Shown here: one piece after another, positions 7,844 to 17,748 of the stretch
How the letters are laid out: every line of letters begins with the position of its first letter
How positions within the stretch are numbered: position 1 is the first letter of the stretch
Assembly: GCA_018649885.1 (NCBI GenBank)
Contig: JABIHA010000118.1
Span: forward strand, 1-64,000
DNA from: Bacteriovoracaceae bacterium
GTDB lineage: Bacteria > Bdellovibrionota > Bacteriovoracia > Bacteriovoracales > Bacteriovoracaceae
DNA length: 64,000 nt
Direction of reading: 5' to 3'
Notes under the pieces: generated by a model
Told to the model about the DNA's origin: nothing
The model's database searches: none
The model's input: the letters and a program-made list of their open reading frames with translations, nothing else
Position numbers and translations under genes: made by a program

Positions 7844-9112
7844 TTAGAAATACTCTTTTCTGAAGGATATTTGTGATCTCTCTGGGCCGTAGGCCAAGAT
7901 GCCTACAGGGACGCCCACAAACTCTTCGATGATATCAATGTACTCACCCAGTTCTGTTGAGAGCTCTCCATTTTCAAAAGTGTCATTGAATGGTGTCATA
8001 TCTCTATAAACAGGTTTTACTTTTTCTAGGTCAAGTCCTGGGAAGGCCGTCTCATAAATTTCACCTTCATACTCATACCCGACACAGACCTTTAACTCGT
8101 CAAGTCCTGATAAAATATCGAGCTTAGTCACTGCAAGAGACGTAAGGTTGGATACTTTTGCTGAGTATTTAAGAAGGGGAAGATCTAGCCATCCACATCT
8201 TCTTCGTCTTCCAGTTGTGGCACCGAACTCGTGACCTTTGGTCTGAATAAGCTCGCCCATATCGTTAAGCTGCTCAGTTGGAAATGGACCAGTACCGACT
8301 CTTGTGGTGTAGGCCTTAACAATACCAACGCTTTCATCAAGTTGCTTTCCTGGAAGCCCAGCACCTGTATAGACACCACCACTACTTGTATTTGAAGAAG
8401 TGACAAATGGATAGGATCCATAATCGATATCGAGTAGGACTCCCTGTGCACCTTCAAATAGTATTTTCCTTCCAGCTTTAACAGCGTCGTCAATTAATCC
8501 AAATGTATCGGCCACAAATGGCTTCAATATTTTTCCGAGTTCAAATAATTTCTTTGCTTCTTCTTTGCATGATGGATATTCGCACTTGTAGAGGTTATCA
8601 AAGAGAAATTTCTTCTCCATAATTTGCTCTTCAAGTCTTGCTTCAAGGTTTTCTAGGTCGAATAGGTCCTTTATTTTTATTCCACGACGACTAATTTTGT
8701 CTTCATAACAAGGGCCTATACCTTTTTTGGTAGTACCAATCTTGGTGCCTGAACCTTCTTCTCTAATTCCATCGATAATTTTATGGTAGGAAGTTATAAC
8801 TGCAGCACCAAGAGAAATTTTTAAATTATCTCCAGTAATTTCTGTCGCTGCTCTAACTTCCTCTAGTTCTACTAAAAAGGCCTCTGGATCAAATACAACT
8901 CCATGTCCTATAATAGAAAGGCAATTCTTATGTAAAACTCCAGATGGAATAACGTGAAGTATCGTTTTCACATCACCGACAATAATTGTATGACCGGCGT
9001 TATTTCCCCCTTGAAAACGGACAACAAGATCTGCTTTTTGTCCGAAATAATCTGAAATTTTTCCTTTTCCTTCGTCTCCCCACTGGGCGCCAATAATGGC
9101 AAGTGATTTCAT
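7844..9112 (-). CDS. purA: adenylosuccinate synthetase
   Basis: Converts IMP, GTP and aspartate to adenylosuccinate, the first committed AMP step. 422 aa, full length. The GTP-binding loop QWGDEGKGK and the IMP-binding NNAGHT are at the N terminus. KKGIGPCYEDK, GTGPFPTE and TTGRRRRCGW follow in the expected order. Its ATG overlaps the stop of serA by one base (TAATG), so the two genes are translationally coupled in one operon with serA first. Confidence 0.97.
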   Translation of the reverse strand: MKSLAIIGAQWGDEGKGKISDYFGQKADLVVRFQGGNNAGHTIIVGDVKTILHVIPSGVLHKNCLSIIGHGVVFDPEAFLVELEEVRAATEITGDNLKISLGAAVITSYHKIIDGIREEGSGTKIGTTKKGIGPCYEDKISRRGIKIKDLFDLENLEARLEEQIMEKKFLFDNLYKCEYPSCKEEAKKLFELGKILKPFVADTFGLIDDAVKAGRKILFEGAQGVLLDIDYGSYPFVTSSNTSSGGVYTGAGLPGKQLDESVGIVKAYTTRVGTGPFPTEQLNDMGELIQTKGHEFGATTGRRRRCGWLDLPLLKYSAKVSNLTSLAVTKLDILSGLDELKVCVGYEYEGEIYETAFPGLDLEKVKPVYRDMTPFNDTFENGELSTELGEYIDIIEEFVGVPVGILAYGPERSQISFRKEYF

Positions 9113-10059
9113 TAAACCCTCACTTCATTTGTTAAATTGTTATTGTTAAAAAACTCTCTCAATTGATTTACGGCCATTTCACCAACACGTACCTGAGCTT
9201 CCTCTGTAGAAGCTCCCAGGTGAGGCGTTAGTATTATATTTCTTAGATTTTTTAATTGATCATTTTCGGCAAGTGGCTCTTCTTTGAAAACATCAAGAGC
9301 TGCGCCTCTAATTTTACCATCACTTAGATGTTGATATAGATCTGCTTCATCAATAATGCCACCTCTAGCAGCGTTGACTAGTATGCTGGTTGGTTTCATT
9401 AAATTTAAAAGCTTTGAATTAATTAGGTTTTTTGTGGCCTCAACAAGAGGTGTGTGAACAGTAATGATATCTGAGTCACTAAAAATCGTCTCAAGGTTTT
9501 TTACTTTCTTTGCATAGGGAATATCTGTTTCTTCGCAGTAGGGGTCAAAGAAGAGCACCTTGGGATCAAATCCAGATATTCTCTTGGCTACTATTTTTCC
9601 AATATTTCCAAACCCTACAAAACCTACAGTTTTGTCAGCTAGCTCCATTCCTGTGAAAGCAGATTTATTCCACTCACCTCTTTTCATAGATGCATCTGCA
9701 AAGCTTGTTTTTCTCAGAAGACTCATCATTAGTGCAACTGCGTGTTCGGCTGCTGAGTTTGCATTGGCACCTGGTGTGTTGGAGACACTTACGCCTTTTT
9801 CCTGACAGTATGCTTTATCAATATTATCCGTGCCTTCTCCTGCTCGAATTACATATTTTAGATTGGGGGCCATATCAACTAGCTCTTTACTCACTTTGGT
9901 AGCTGATCTTATGACTAAAGCCGATGCTTTGGGCATTAGCTCTTTAATTTTATCTTGGCTTAGTTTTGGTTCGGGAAAAACCTCAAAGGAGTCTTGATTT
10001 AAAAGTTCTTGGAATATGGTCTTGTCCATTCCGTCACATACAATGATAAAGGGTTTCAT
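9112..10059 (-). CDS. serA: D-3-phosphoglycerate dehydrogenase (short form)
   Basis: NAD-dependent D-2-hydroxyacid dehydrogenase, 315 aa, probably the first step of serine synthesis. The NAD fold has GFGNIGK. The catalytic Arg is in NAARGG, the Glu in KEEP and the His in TPHLGAST. RAGEGTDNID is typical of phosphoglycerate dehydrogenases. There is no ACT or other regulatory domain, so it is the short form. ATG at 10059 has GAGG 7 bp upstream; an in-frame 10116 start would add an unlikely 19 residues. Another 2-hydroxyacid substrate cannot be excluded. A strong promoter precedes it and purA follows in the operon. Confidence 0.85.
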   Translation of the reverse strand: MKPFIIVCDGMDKTIFQELLNQDSFEVFPEPKLSQDKIKELMPKASALVIRSATKVSKELVDMAPNLKYVIRAGEGTDNIDKAYCQEKGVSVSNTPGANANSAAEHAVALMMSLLRKTSFADASMKRGEWNKSAFTGMELADKTVGFVGFGNIGKIVAKRISGFDPKVLFFDPYCEETDIPYAKKVKNLETIFSDSDIITVHTPLVEATKNLINSKLLNLMKPTSILVNAARGGIIDEADLYQHLSDGKIRGAALDVFKEEPLAENDQLKNLRNIILTPHLGASTEEAQVRVGEMAVNQLREFFNNNNLTNEVRV

Positions 10060-10095
10060 AGAAGGTCCTCGGCAGTTGGATTTTGAAACCACGAG

Positions 10096-10124
10096 AGTAT
10101 ACGCCCGTTTATACAAGCTTCCAA
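10096..10124 (-). promoter_or_regulatory. sigma70-type promoter of serA-purA
   Basis: On the minus strand TTGGAA (10119-10124) and TATACT (10096-10101) are separated by exactly 17 bp. The predicted start site is about 30 bp upstream of the serA ATG. Confidence 0.6.
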
Positions 10125-10174
10125 TACCCTATTCATAAGCCATGCAACACAGTTTGATGCACCATGTAGGAAAC

Positions 10175-10525
10175 CTAAGCTATGGAGCGTAGCTCAAGGT
10201 TTACCTTAAGTTGATCGAGCACTCCCTGGAACTCCGAAATGGTAGGAAGTTCACCAAAATGCGTGTTTTCATTGGGTGACATAGAGAGAAAATCAATTAA
10301 CTCAATGGGCTGTGATTTCTCACTTCCTTTAGGGAAAACTCGAAAACATGATTTTCCATGTGCGCGGTAGTTTTTAAAGACACAGTCAATCAACTCAGTT
10401 TTTGATAGAGCTCCAAGACCTACCACCTCTTTCTGGGAGCAGAGCTCTAAATACCATACCTTGTAATCTTCTTTGTTCTTGGGGTGTTTTGCCGGTTGAA
10501 CGGCAATGATAAGCAGTGTGTGCAT
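10175..10525 (-). CDS. conserved-looking cytoplasmic protein, unknown
   Basis: 116 aa, not recognised. It is a soluble mixed alpha/beta protein with no signal or membrane segment and no clear motif. ATG at 10525 is preferred because AAGGA lies 8 bp upstream; an in-frame TTG at 10606 would add 27 residues. It stands alone between serA-purA and a membrane protein gene on the same strand. Confidence 0.55.
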   Translation of the reverse strand: MHTLLIIAVQPAKHPKNKEDYKVWYLELCSQKEVVGLGALSKTELIDCVFKNYRAHGKSCFRVFPKGSEKSQPIELIDFLSMSPNENTHFGELPTISEFQGVLDQLKVNLELRSIA

Positions 10526-10720
10526 TGTGACATCCTTGTTCGCGTGTGTAGGTAAAAGCAAAACCTTCCATCCTAGAAAGCCTTGCTCGACCTCATATAG
10601 GGTCAATTCCTAGACCCAGCTATATTTTACAAAGAGCACACTGCTGTGGCAGCTCTTTAAAGCTTTCACGATTTTTAGAGAATTTAAGAATAAGGGTGTT
10701 ATTTGGGTACTATTGGGGGG

Positions 10721-11305
10721 TTATGAGTGTCTTTGTGACCCTGGTTCTTTCAAACTTTCCCATAAGCCTGATACAAAACTATAAGCTACGATGACTTTTA
10801 TCACTGAAAATAGAAGGATTAAAAGATTAAATTGGGCGGGTACTCCGTAAATATACATGCTCCAGCTACTTCCTAAGAGGATTAGCATAAGCTCAGAAAA
10901 AACTAATATCGTAGTTAAGGCGAGCTTTGATCTGGCCAAACTCTTTTGAGTAAAGCCGCTTAAGACGTAACTTACAATTAAAGCACTCCAGAGGAGTCCT
11001 GCACTTATACCCAGGGGATGTACATATAGGTCTGCTCCTAAATAGAACATTGAAAGGAACATTTTATGAACAAGGAATCCTGAGATGATCAAAAGAGATC
11101 TTTTGCGATCAAAACATGTACCCACAATCATTACACCAAGTGTGAATAGGTTTTGAACAGATCCTGAAATGGGAAGCGTGATGCTCATACTGTACATCAG
11201 CTCTAGTAAAAAAATGGCAATAGGAATTAGCATCAAATCGTTTTTCAATCTATCTTTTGATTTATTTCTTTTAAAAAATTGGTCAGATAAAAGATGTTGA
11301 TTCAA
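10721..11305 (-). CDS. BioY-like integral membrane protein (possible ECF transporter S component)
   Basis: 194 aa with about six hydrophobic helices. The order of features after helix 1 (ITLPISGSVQNLFTLGVMI, then GTCFDRKRS, then a glycine-containing helix pair) resembles BioY, the substrate-binding subunit of biotin ECF transporters. The match is by eye and partial: the usual GPTGGY motif is replaced by VHPLGISAGLLW. The start is TTG at 11305 with AGGAG about 7 bp upstream. That site overlaps the hppA terminator region, so it is expressed by read-through or from its own weak promoter. Confidence 0.45.
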   Translation of the reverse strand: MNQHLLSDQFFKRNKSKDRLKNDLMLIPIAIFLLELMYSMSITLPISGSVQNLFTLGVMIVGTCFDRKRSLLIISGFLVHKMFLSMFYLGADLYVHPLGISAGLLWSALIVSYVLSGFTQKSLARSKLALTTILVFSELMLILLGSSWSMYIYGVPAQFNLLILLFSVIKVIVAYSFVSGLWESLKEPGSQRHS

Positions 11306-11318
11306 ATAAAGCTCCTAT

Positions 11319-11347
11319 AAAAAAAAAGGGCCTCGCAAGCGAAGCCC
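11319..11347 (-). terminator. Rho-independent terminator after hppA
   Basis: A 9-bp stem with one mismatch (GGGCCTCGC/GCGAAGCCC, 11328-11347, 2-nt loop) is followed on the minus strand by a T run (As at 11319-11327). It begins 11 bp after the hppA stop. Confidence 0.75.
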
Positions 11348-11357
11348 CATATTATTT

Positions 11358-13367
11358 TTAAGCTAAAAGCGGTGCTATTACCAAGGCAACAATACTCATC
11401 AGTTTGACGAGAATATTCATGGCAGGCCCTGAAGTATCTTTAAAGGGGTCACCAACAGTATCGCCAGTTACGGCAGCCTTGTGGGCCTCAGTTCCCTTTT
11501 CCTCTCCTTCAACATGTCCTTGCTCGATTGCTTTCTTGGCGTTATCCCAAGCACCACCGGCATTGGCCATAAATAGTGCAAGTAGTACGCCTGTTACAGT
11601 CGCGCCTGCAAGAAATCCACCAAGGGCTTCCTTACCTAGGAAAAAGCCCATGGCAATTGGAGAAGCAATAGCTACGAAGCCAGGAATCAGCATTTCTTTA
11701 AGGGCAGCATCTGTGGCGATTCTAATACAGTTTTCAGTATCTGGTTTTCCAGTACCTTCCATAATTCCAGGAATCTCTCTGAATTGTCTTCTTACCTCTT
11801 CAACCATTTGTTGAGCAGCTCTACCAACAGAGCTCATAGTGTTTGCACCTGCAAAAAATGGAACCACTCCACCAATAAAAAGCCCAATAACGACAAGTGG
11901 GTTCATAATATTAATGGTCTGAAGCTCAACTGCAGTGGCATATGCTGAGAACATTGCAAGGGCCGTTAGGGCCGCAGAGCCAATGGCAAAACCTTTTCCA
12001 ATGGCAGCAGTTGTATTGCCAACTGAATCAAGACCATCAGTAATGGCCCTAACTTCTGCTCCAAGTTTACTCATCTCTGCAATACCACCAGCATTATCAG
12101 AAATTGGGCCGTAGGCATCAACAGTCATGGTTACACCAACTGTGGCAAGCATTCCAACAGCAGCAATACCAATGCCGTAAAGTCCTGAAAGACTGTAAGC
12201 CGAGAAAATTCCAATACAAATAAGAATAATAGGAATTACACAAGAATACATTCCCACAGCAATTCCAGCGATAATATTTGTTGCAGGGCCAGTTTTTCCA
12301 GCAAGTGCAATACCTTTTACTGGGCCGAAGTCACCTGAAGTATAGTACTCAGTAACCAAGCCAATAAAAAGTCCTACAAGAGATCCAGTTAGCATTGCCC
12401 AAAAAGGTCCCATTGGATTAGGAAATTCTGTCGTAAATGCCATGGCATCCACCGCAAAATATGACCCAGTGAAAAGCACTAGAAGTCCTACGATTGGGGT
12501 CCATCTAAGGGCCTGAGCTGGGTCCGTGTTTTTCATTAAGTTCATAGTTAAGATGCCCAGAACTGAGGCGATCAAACCGATGCAAATAATGATAAGAGGC
12601 AGAAGAACAGCTCCATTATGAGAAGTTGAAAGTGTTGAGCCAATGAACATAGTAGCAATGACAGATCCTGCATAAGATTCAAAAATATCAGCACCCATAC
12701 CAGCTGTATCACCAACATTGTCACCAACGTTGTCTGCGATTGTTGCAGGGTTTCTAGGATCATCTTCTGGAATACCAGCTTCAACCTTACCAACCAGGTC
12801 AGCGCCTACGTCAGCAGCTTTTGTGTAGATACCGCCACCAATTCTGGCAAAAAGTGCGATTGAAGAAGCACCCATGGCAAAACCATTAAGGGCTTCAATA
12901 TTGCTAGCATCAGTGAAGATAAAGTAACATGCCACAACTCCTAAAAGTCCGAGAGAGGCAACTGACATACCCATAACTGACCCGCCAAAGAAGGCAATTA
13001 AAAGGGCCTTTCCTTGTCCAGAGCTTGCAGCAGCTTGAGCAGTTCTGACATTAGCTTTAGTGGCAGCTTTCATACCGATCCAGCCACAAAACATAGATGT
13101 TAGAGCTCCGATCAGGTAACAAGAAGCAGTTTTTCCGCTTAGTTGCCAAGCGAGTAAGCTTGCAACGACAACTAAAAAGGCCACTAAAATCGTGTACTCT
13201 TTTTTGAGAAATGTCATTGAGCCAGCTTCGATCAGGCCTGCAATTTCTGTCATTTTAGTGTTTCCGGCAGGTTGTTTTATAAGCCAGCCATAAGTGGCCA
13301 GTGCAAACATAAATCCCAGTAAACCAATGACAGGACTGTACTTAACAAATGCAATTGATGCTTCCAT
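11358..13367 (-). CDS. hppA: membrane-bound ion-translocating pyrophosphatase
   Basis: Hydrolyses pyrophosphate and pumps H+ or Na+ across the inner membrane. 669 aa with about 16 membrane helices. The substrate motif GADLVGKVE and the Asp-rich [15 protein letters not shown] are intact, as is the second acidic cluster near the C terminus ([14 protein letters not shown]). Ala in [10 protein letters not shown], where K+-independent enzymes have Lys, predicts the K+-dependent subclass. H+ and Na+ specificity cannot be told from what is visible. AGGAG lies upstream of the ATG and a terminator follows, so it is probably a single-gene unit. Confidence 0.95.
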   Translation of the reverse strand: MEASIAFVKYSPVIGLLGFMFALATYGWLIKQPAGNTKMTEIAGLIEAGSMTFLKKEYTILVAFLVVVASLLAWQLSGKTASCYLIGALTSMFCGWIGMKAATKANVRTAQAAASSGQGKALLIAFFGGSVMGMSVASLGLLGVVACYFIFTDASNIEALNGFAMGASSIALFARIGGGIYTKAADVGADLVGKVEAGIPEDDPRNPATIADNVGDNVGDTAGMGADIFESYAGSVIATMFIGSTLSTSHNGAVLLPLIIICIGLIASVLGILTMNLMKNTDPAQALRWTPIVGLLVLFTGSYFAVDAMAFTTEFPNPMGPFWAMLTGSLVGLFIGLVTEYYTSGDFGPVKGIALAGKTGPATNIIAGIAVGMYSCVIPIILICIGIFSAYSLSGLYGIGIAAVGMLATVGVTMTVDAYGPISDNAGGIAEMSKLGAEVRAITDGLDSVGNTTAAIGKGFAIGSAALTALAMFSAYATAVELQTINIMNPLVVIGLFIGGVVPFFAGANTMSSVGRAAQQMVEEVRRQFREIPGIMEGTGKPDTENCIRIATDAALKEMLIPGFVAIASPIAMGFFLGKEALGGFLAGATVTGVLLALFMANAGGAWDNAKKAIEQGHVEGEEKGTEAHKAAVTGDTVGDPFKDTSGPAMNILVKLMSIVALVIAPLLA

Positions 13368-13590
13368 AAATTGTAATACTCCTAAAAATTTTGGTGAATA
13401 TCTTTAATTATTTATCTTATTTACTAATACTACTTCTCGAAATTACCTTCGTCTTTTCTATTTATCACTTAATTTCAGCGATCTATATTAATATGACAAA
13501 TTGAACATTGAGACAGACAGGTTTAACATATGAAAGTCTAGGCGTAAAACATAAAACCTTTGCGGCTTTTGACTTCCGGGAGGACGGGCC

Positions 13591-15159
13591 ATTTCATCGA
13601 AATTACTGCTTTTATTGTCTTCTGCCAAAATTGCATCGGCCACTTTGATCAGCCGTGTCTTAGGGCTAGTAAGGGAACAGGCCATGGCCCACTATTTTGG
13701 GGCCACAGGGTTAACTGATGCCTTTTTAGTGGCCTATAGAATTCCCAATATATTGAGAGATTTATTTGCTGAAGGGGCCTTCTCTTCTGCATTTGTTCCC
13801 GTTTTTACTGAGGAGAGTGAAAAAGATCCCAAGGCTGCTCGCACCTTGTTATGGAATCTCTTCCTACTTTTAGGAGGGGTTACCTTAGTATTTTGTGGGC
13901 TGATAATGATTTTCTCTCCTCAGTTAATTGCTGCTATCGCACCAAGGTTTGCAGATAATCCAGTTCAGTTGGAATTGACCATAGGGCTGACCAGATTTAT
14001 GGCACCTTTTTTGGTTTTTATATCCATCGCAGCTCTTTTTATGGGGGCCCTCAATTCAGTGGGCGTATTTTTCATACCCTCCCTTGCTCCTGCCTTTTTC
14101 AATGTGGTGATGATTTGCTCTATCATTTTCCTTCCGCCTGTAATGAGATCCATGGGCCACAACCCAAGCTATGCCTTGGGATTTGGTGTCTTTTGCGGCG
14201 GTGTTATACAACTTTTGATTCAGATTCCTCTACTTTATAAGAAAGGCTACGCTCCCAAAATTAAAAGGCCTCTTTTGGGCCACGCGGAGAAAAAAGTCTT
14301 TAAAAAGCTTGGTCCAGGTCTAGTGGGATTTGCGGCCACTCAGGTTAATGTCCTTATTAATACAATGCTTGCAACAGGTGCTGGAGTAGGGGCAGTTTCA
14401 TGGCTGGCCTATGCATTTAGGCTGTTTCAATTTCCCGTGGGAATTTTGGGAGTCTCAATTGCTAACTCCAATTTGGTTCATTTCGGCCGATTTTGGAAAA
14501 AAGGTGAAGAGGATAATGCCAAGGATGTGTTGGTAGAGGGCTTTTACTACTCACTTTTGACCATAAGCTTGGCCACCATGCTCCTTTGTGCATTATCCCA
14601 CCAAAGTGCACACCTGATCTTTCAAAGAGGATTATTTAACATAACTGATAGTATTCAAACGGGAAAGGCCTTGTTTTATTATGCCCTTGGGCTGCCCTTT
14701 TATGGCCTCTACAAGATTATCACTCCCACCTTTTATGTGCTGGATAAGCAACAAATCCCGGTTAGATGCTCCATACTTGGTGTCATTTTTAACGTGGTAT
14801 TTTGTGTCGCCCTCACTCCTCATTATGGATTTGTGATTCTCGCCATTGGAACCAGTTTGGCCATAACTTTAAATGCCTGCATCCAATTGGTTTTACTTAA
14901 AAAGGAGCTAAATTTACCTCTAGCGTCTCTGCTTTCTTTGAGAAATGCAAAGGTCATAGCGAGCGCATTTTTAAGTTTTCCCGTAGCCTTCTACCTTTCT
15001 AAGTATTTATACATCTTCGAAGACTCACTGCTGGAAAGGGCCTTGGGCTTTGTCGTTTGTGCAGGTGCTGCGACAGGTTGCTATATGGCCTTACTTTTTC
15101 TATTCGGTGAGGGTAGGGGGATTACGCAATGGATAAAAAATAAGATTAACAAAAATTGA
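13591..15159 (+). CDS. murJ: lipid II flippase MurJ
   Basis: Flips the peptidoglycan precursor lipid II across the inner membrane. MurJ/MviN family, 522 aa, about 14 helices. The N-terminal signature is clear: SRVLGLVREQ, then FGATGLTDAF, YRIPNILRDLFAEGAFS and SAFVPVF. The start is unusual. The only strong ribosome-binding site (GGGAGG, 13578-13583) is followed 7 bp later by ATT at 13591, in frame. The first conventional start codon is TTG at 13615, which has no ribosome-binding site and would trim the first helix. An in-frame stop at 13570 excludes a start further upstream. Confidence 0.92.
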   Translation: MSSKLLLLLSSAKIASATLISRVLGLVREQAMAHYFGATGLTDAFLVAYRIPNILRDLFAEGAFSSAFVPVFTEESEKDPKAARTLLWNLFLLLGGVTLVFCGLIMIFSPQLIAAIAPRFADNPVQLELTIGLTRFMAPFLVFISIAALFMGALNSVGVFFIPSLAPAFFNVVMICSIIFLPPVMRSMGHNPSYALGFGVFCGGVIQLLIQIPLLYKKGYAPKIKRPLLGHAEKKVFKKLGPGLVGFAATQVNVLINTMLATGAGVGAVSWLAYAFRLFQFPVGILGVSIANSNLVHFGRFWKKGEEDNAKDVLVEGFYYSLLTISLATMLLCALSHQSAHLIFQRGLFNITDSIQTGKALFYYALGLPFYGLYKIITPTFYVLDKQQIPVRCSILGVIFNVVFCVALTPHYGFVILAIGTSLAITLNACIQLVLLKKELNLPLASLLSLRNAKVIASAFLSFPVAFYLSKYLYIFEDSLLERALGFVVCAGAATGCYMALLFLFGEGRGITQWIKNKINKN

Positions 15160-15192
15160 ATGCCATAAATTAATTTTTCTCAAAAGATATGC

Positions 15193-15222
15193 GTGACTTA
15201 TTCAATTTTTTTAGGCTACAAT
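15193..15222 (+). promoter_or_regulatory. possible sigma70-type promoter of the DUF507-like gene
   Basis: GTGACT (15193-15198) and TACAAT (15217-15222) are separated by 18 bp, about 50 bp upstream of the next ATG. The -10 box is good and the -35 box is weak. Confidence 0.4.
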
Positions 15223-15272
15223 CCGGCTAATACTAAATCTTCCTGGTACTCGGTGCGAAAAGGAATCAAAAC

Positions 15273-15725
15273 ATGAGATCCGATAACGAGACTCTAACCA
15301 CCCTCGCGGTGCACGTTTTAAATAATTTGAATGAAGCCAATATGGTTGAGTTCCATGCTGAACAAAGAGCTGCTCTTTTAGACAAACTTTGTATGGAGCT
15401 AAACGTAAGTTTTGCTACCGACGAAGATATTAAAGATCAGGCCATTGAAGAAGTTCAAGATAAAATGGGTGATGACTATCTCGTAGATGATGTCACTGAA
15501 ACAGAAATATTCAACCACGCTAGAAAAGAAATCATTAAATCTTTTCAGGGTGAGAATGTTGGTGGTCTCTACCTAGTAGAATCACTTCACACAGCTGGTG
15601 GCAGAATCAAGGACTTTCTCCTAAACTGCGATCTTGTTGAAGATGTTTTTGGTACTGATGAAGAGCTTGTTAACTTTATGGTGACTAAGCTTCGTCAATT
15701 TTCTCCACCAAAGAAAGCTTTCTAA
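15273..15725 (+). CDS. DUF507-like protein
   Basis: 150 aa acidic cytoplasmic protein with a predominantly helical pattern. The general layout (short N-terminal block, helices, an EIFNHARKEIIKSF segment) resembles DUF507 proteins, a family of unknown function common in Deltaproteobacteria-type genomes. The match is by eye. It has no signal or membrane segment. Murj lies upstream on the same strand with a 113-bp gap containing a possible promoter. Confidence 0.5.
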   Translation: MRSDNETLTTLAVHVLNNLNEANMVEFHAEQRAALLDKLCMELNVSFATDEDIKDQAIEEVQDKMGDDYLVDDVTETEIFNHARKEIIKSFQGENVGGLYLVESLHTAGGRIKDFLLNCDLVEDVFGTDEELVNFMVTKLRQFSPPKKAF

Positions 15726-15734
15726 TAAAAAGTT

Positions 15735-16307
15735 TCAACTAAACTTGGCATTTTTTAGTACTTCTTCGAAGTAGGGTCCCTCGAGTACTCCGTTTAGTAC
15801 ACTAGATTGCGATCTCGCCATGATGGTGGTCTTATCTTTGAGTCGAAACAAGACATAGTCGAGATAGATCCGGTCTTTTGACTCTTTTGTTCCCGTTCCT
15901 TCAAGTCTTATAAAGCCCTCAACATTCGCGATAATTTTTTCATTGGTAAACAAGTGACATGCTTCAGAAATACGAATCTCTTTTTGATCAAGGATAATAT
16001 CGTGCTTTTCCATATCTATGCGAGTGAGCTCAATTAGTGATTGATCCGTCACTCCCATATCTAAAAACTCAGCGTACCACTCATATCTGGTATCAGTTCT
16101 TTCGAACACGAATACACTTTCATCATCCTCTGCACTGGTTTTAGTCCACCAAGAAGGAATGGGAAGACTAAAGGGACCAAAGCTCATGGGGATAGCAGTA
16201 TCGAGATAAGCATCTCTTTCCTCTCTTATGGCAATCATGCCATAAATAAAAAACAGCAGCACCAACCCAAAGATGATCCACTCGAAAATATGGTCATAAA
16301 AAATCAT
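15735..16307 (-). CDS. membrane-anchored protein, unknown
   Basis: 190 aa, not recognised. An N-terminal membrane helix (IFGLVLLFFIYGMIAI, about residues 10-27) is followed by a soluble domain of about 160 residues with GPFSLPIPSWW and many beta-strand-like segments. Its 3' end lies 10 bp from the convergent DUF507-like gene. The following gene upstream, 48 bp away on the same strand, is the ferric-reductase-like protein, so the two may be cotranscribed. Confidence 0.6.
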   Translation of the reverse strand: MIFYDHIFEWIIFGLVLLFFIYGMIAIREERDAYLDTAIPMSFGPFSLPIPSWWTKTSAEDDESVFVFERTDTRYEWYAEFLDMGVTDQSLIELTRIDMEKHDIILDQKEIRISEACHLFTNEKIIANVEGFIRLEGTGTKESKDRIYLDYVLFRLKDKTTIMARSQSSVLNGVLEGPYFEEVLKNAKFS

Positions 16308-16355
16308 AGTATTTTATTATCAGTTGACCTACTCCTTGAAAAGGGATGGGGTGAA

Positions 16356-17174
16356 TTAGTGCAGGTGTTTATGGGTGTTTTGATAAAAATTGAGCAAGGT
16401 TTTTTTCCCATGAGCTTGGTTATGGAGTGTAATTATTTTTCTGATAAAAAGAATGATCAAAATAGAGCTGGCTCCGACTAGTGAAAATGGAGGCATTCCC
16501 CCATACCATTTATCGAGATTAAACCAACTTTTATATCCAAATGCAGCGATATGAAGAAATGTAATCAAGAGGGCAATAATTCCACCCTTTTGGATATTTT
16601 TCCATTGCTTAGCGTGCATTTCCCTCATTACAGGTGGAAGAGAAATTATGGCGATAAAGAAAAGGTGAAATAGGGCAAGGGTTCCAAAAAGCATGGATAG
16701 GCTTCCTTGCCAGTTTAAACGGCCTGTTTCTAAATTATAAAACACTTCATAATTATTTGGAGACATCAAAAGAAGTGACATGGCCCCATGGCTTGTCCCT
16801 AGGAAAAAACCTCCGATCCCAAAATATTTTCGATGACCTAAGTACTTTTTGTATCGGGAAGAAAATTTTGCTAGAGGACCAATTATGTAGGCCAGCGACA
16901 TTATAATCACTGAAGAAACACCAAGGGTTTTATTTAGCAGATAAAAAGGTAAATCATACCAAGGCTCATTGTGTTGAATTGTGTATCTGCAAATTGCGTA
17001 TAAAAGAGATGGGATGAAAACTATTAGAAAAATATTGTAAAATTTCTGAAACTCGATATATTTTTTTGCTCTAGGTGATCTTGTTGACTCACTTTTTGGA
17101 GCAATTGCACCTTCTACTTCCAGCTCACTTATCAAATTTTCAATAGATTTTTTTGCAATAAAACTGGCATCCAT
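16356..17174 (-). CDS. ferric-reductase-like transmembrane protein
   Basis: 272 aa with about six membrane helices. It resembles the haem-binding ferric reductase domain, as in MsrQ/YedZ. The candidate haem histidines are in GTSHGAMS, LALFHLFF and ITFLHIAA. There is no FAD- or NAD-binding domain, so it would depend on a partner for electrons. The N-terminal 40 residues are soluble and charged. No MsrP-like partner is in the window. The substrate is unknown. Confidence 0.6.
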   Translation of the reverse strand: MDASFIAKKSIENLISELEVEGAIAPKSESTRSPRAKKYIEFQKFYNIFLIVFIPSLLYAICRYTIQHNEPWYDLPFYLLNKTLGVSSVIIMSLAYIIGPLAKFSSRYKKYLGHRKYFGIGGFFLGTSHGAMSLLLMSPNNYEVFYNLETGRLNWQGSLSMLFGTLALFHLFFIAIISLPPVMREMHAKQWKNIQKGGIIALLITFLHIAAFGYKSWFNLDKWYGGMPPFSLVGASSILIILFIRKIITLHNQAHGKKTLLNFYQNTHKHLH

Positions 17175-17379
17175 GGTACTTAATTAATAAAATTTGTTTC
17201 AATGGTCAACCTTTTGTTTGTTAGGTCGAACGCTTTTGCACTGCTTTAATGTGTGCAAGACATTTTCACGCTAAATAGTACACTGGTTCAGACTTTGACC
17301 TTTTGGCCAACAAAACAAAATCAATTTATTCAGTGTACTTGTAACTTAAGAGTTTTACTTAAATTCCGAGTAGTTTCCT

Positions 17380-17748
17380 ATGGACCCTGTTGTTGCCGGA
17401 TTAATTATTGGTTGTGGAGCTAGTCTAGAGCTTGGAGTAGGTCTCAATAGAGCTTGTAAAGTTATCAAAGAGTGGGATTTACAAGGCAGGGGGTGTGGTT
17501 ACAATTATACTTACTCAAAAGATGCATTACATTGTAGAGTTGAATATTTTTCTCTAGGTACTAGAACTTCATCACCACCATCTTCAAGTTTAGATTTTTA
17601 TGCTGGTTGCAATAGCTGTTCTTTATCTATAAAAAAATCTGAAAAGTCATATGAAGCATGCCAAGCAAACCAAAGTACTGTGCAACCAAACCCTGAATCA
17701 GTAAGGCACAAAGCTATAGAAGATGTTGAACAAATCATTATCGACTAA
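17380..17748 (+). CDS. small cysteine-rich protein, unknown
   Basis: 122 aa, not recognised. Seven cysteines (including GRGCGY, ALHCRVE, GCNSCS, YEACQ) suggest disulfides, so it may be exported. The N terminus (DPVVAGLIIGCGAS) is only moderately hydrophobic and not a clear signal peptide. The ribosome-binding site is weak, so the start is uncertain. It opens an accessory block of cysteine-rich secreted proteins (17.4-23.0 kb). Confidence 0.45.
   Translation: MDPVVAGLIIGCGASLELGVGLNRACKVIKEWDLQGRGCGYNYTYSKDALHCRVEYFSLGTRTSSPPSSSLDFYAGCNSCSLSIKKSEKSYEACQANQSTVQPNPESVRHKAIEDVEQIIID

Noticed and set aside
10631-10658. AAAGAGC/GCTCTTT inverted repeat
   Set aside because: The 7-bp arms are separated by 14 bp and there is no T run on either side, so a terminator call is not supported.
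13488-13685. 65-residue minus-strand frame over the murJ start
   Set aside because: It overlaps the murJ ribosome-binding site and 5' end, has no ribosome-binding site of its own and no plausible protein pattern.
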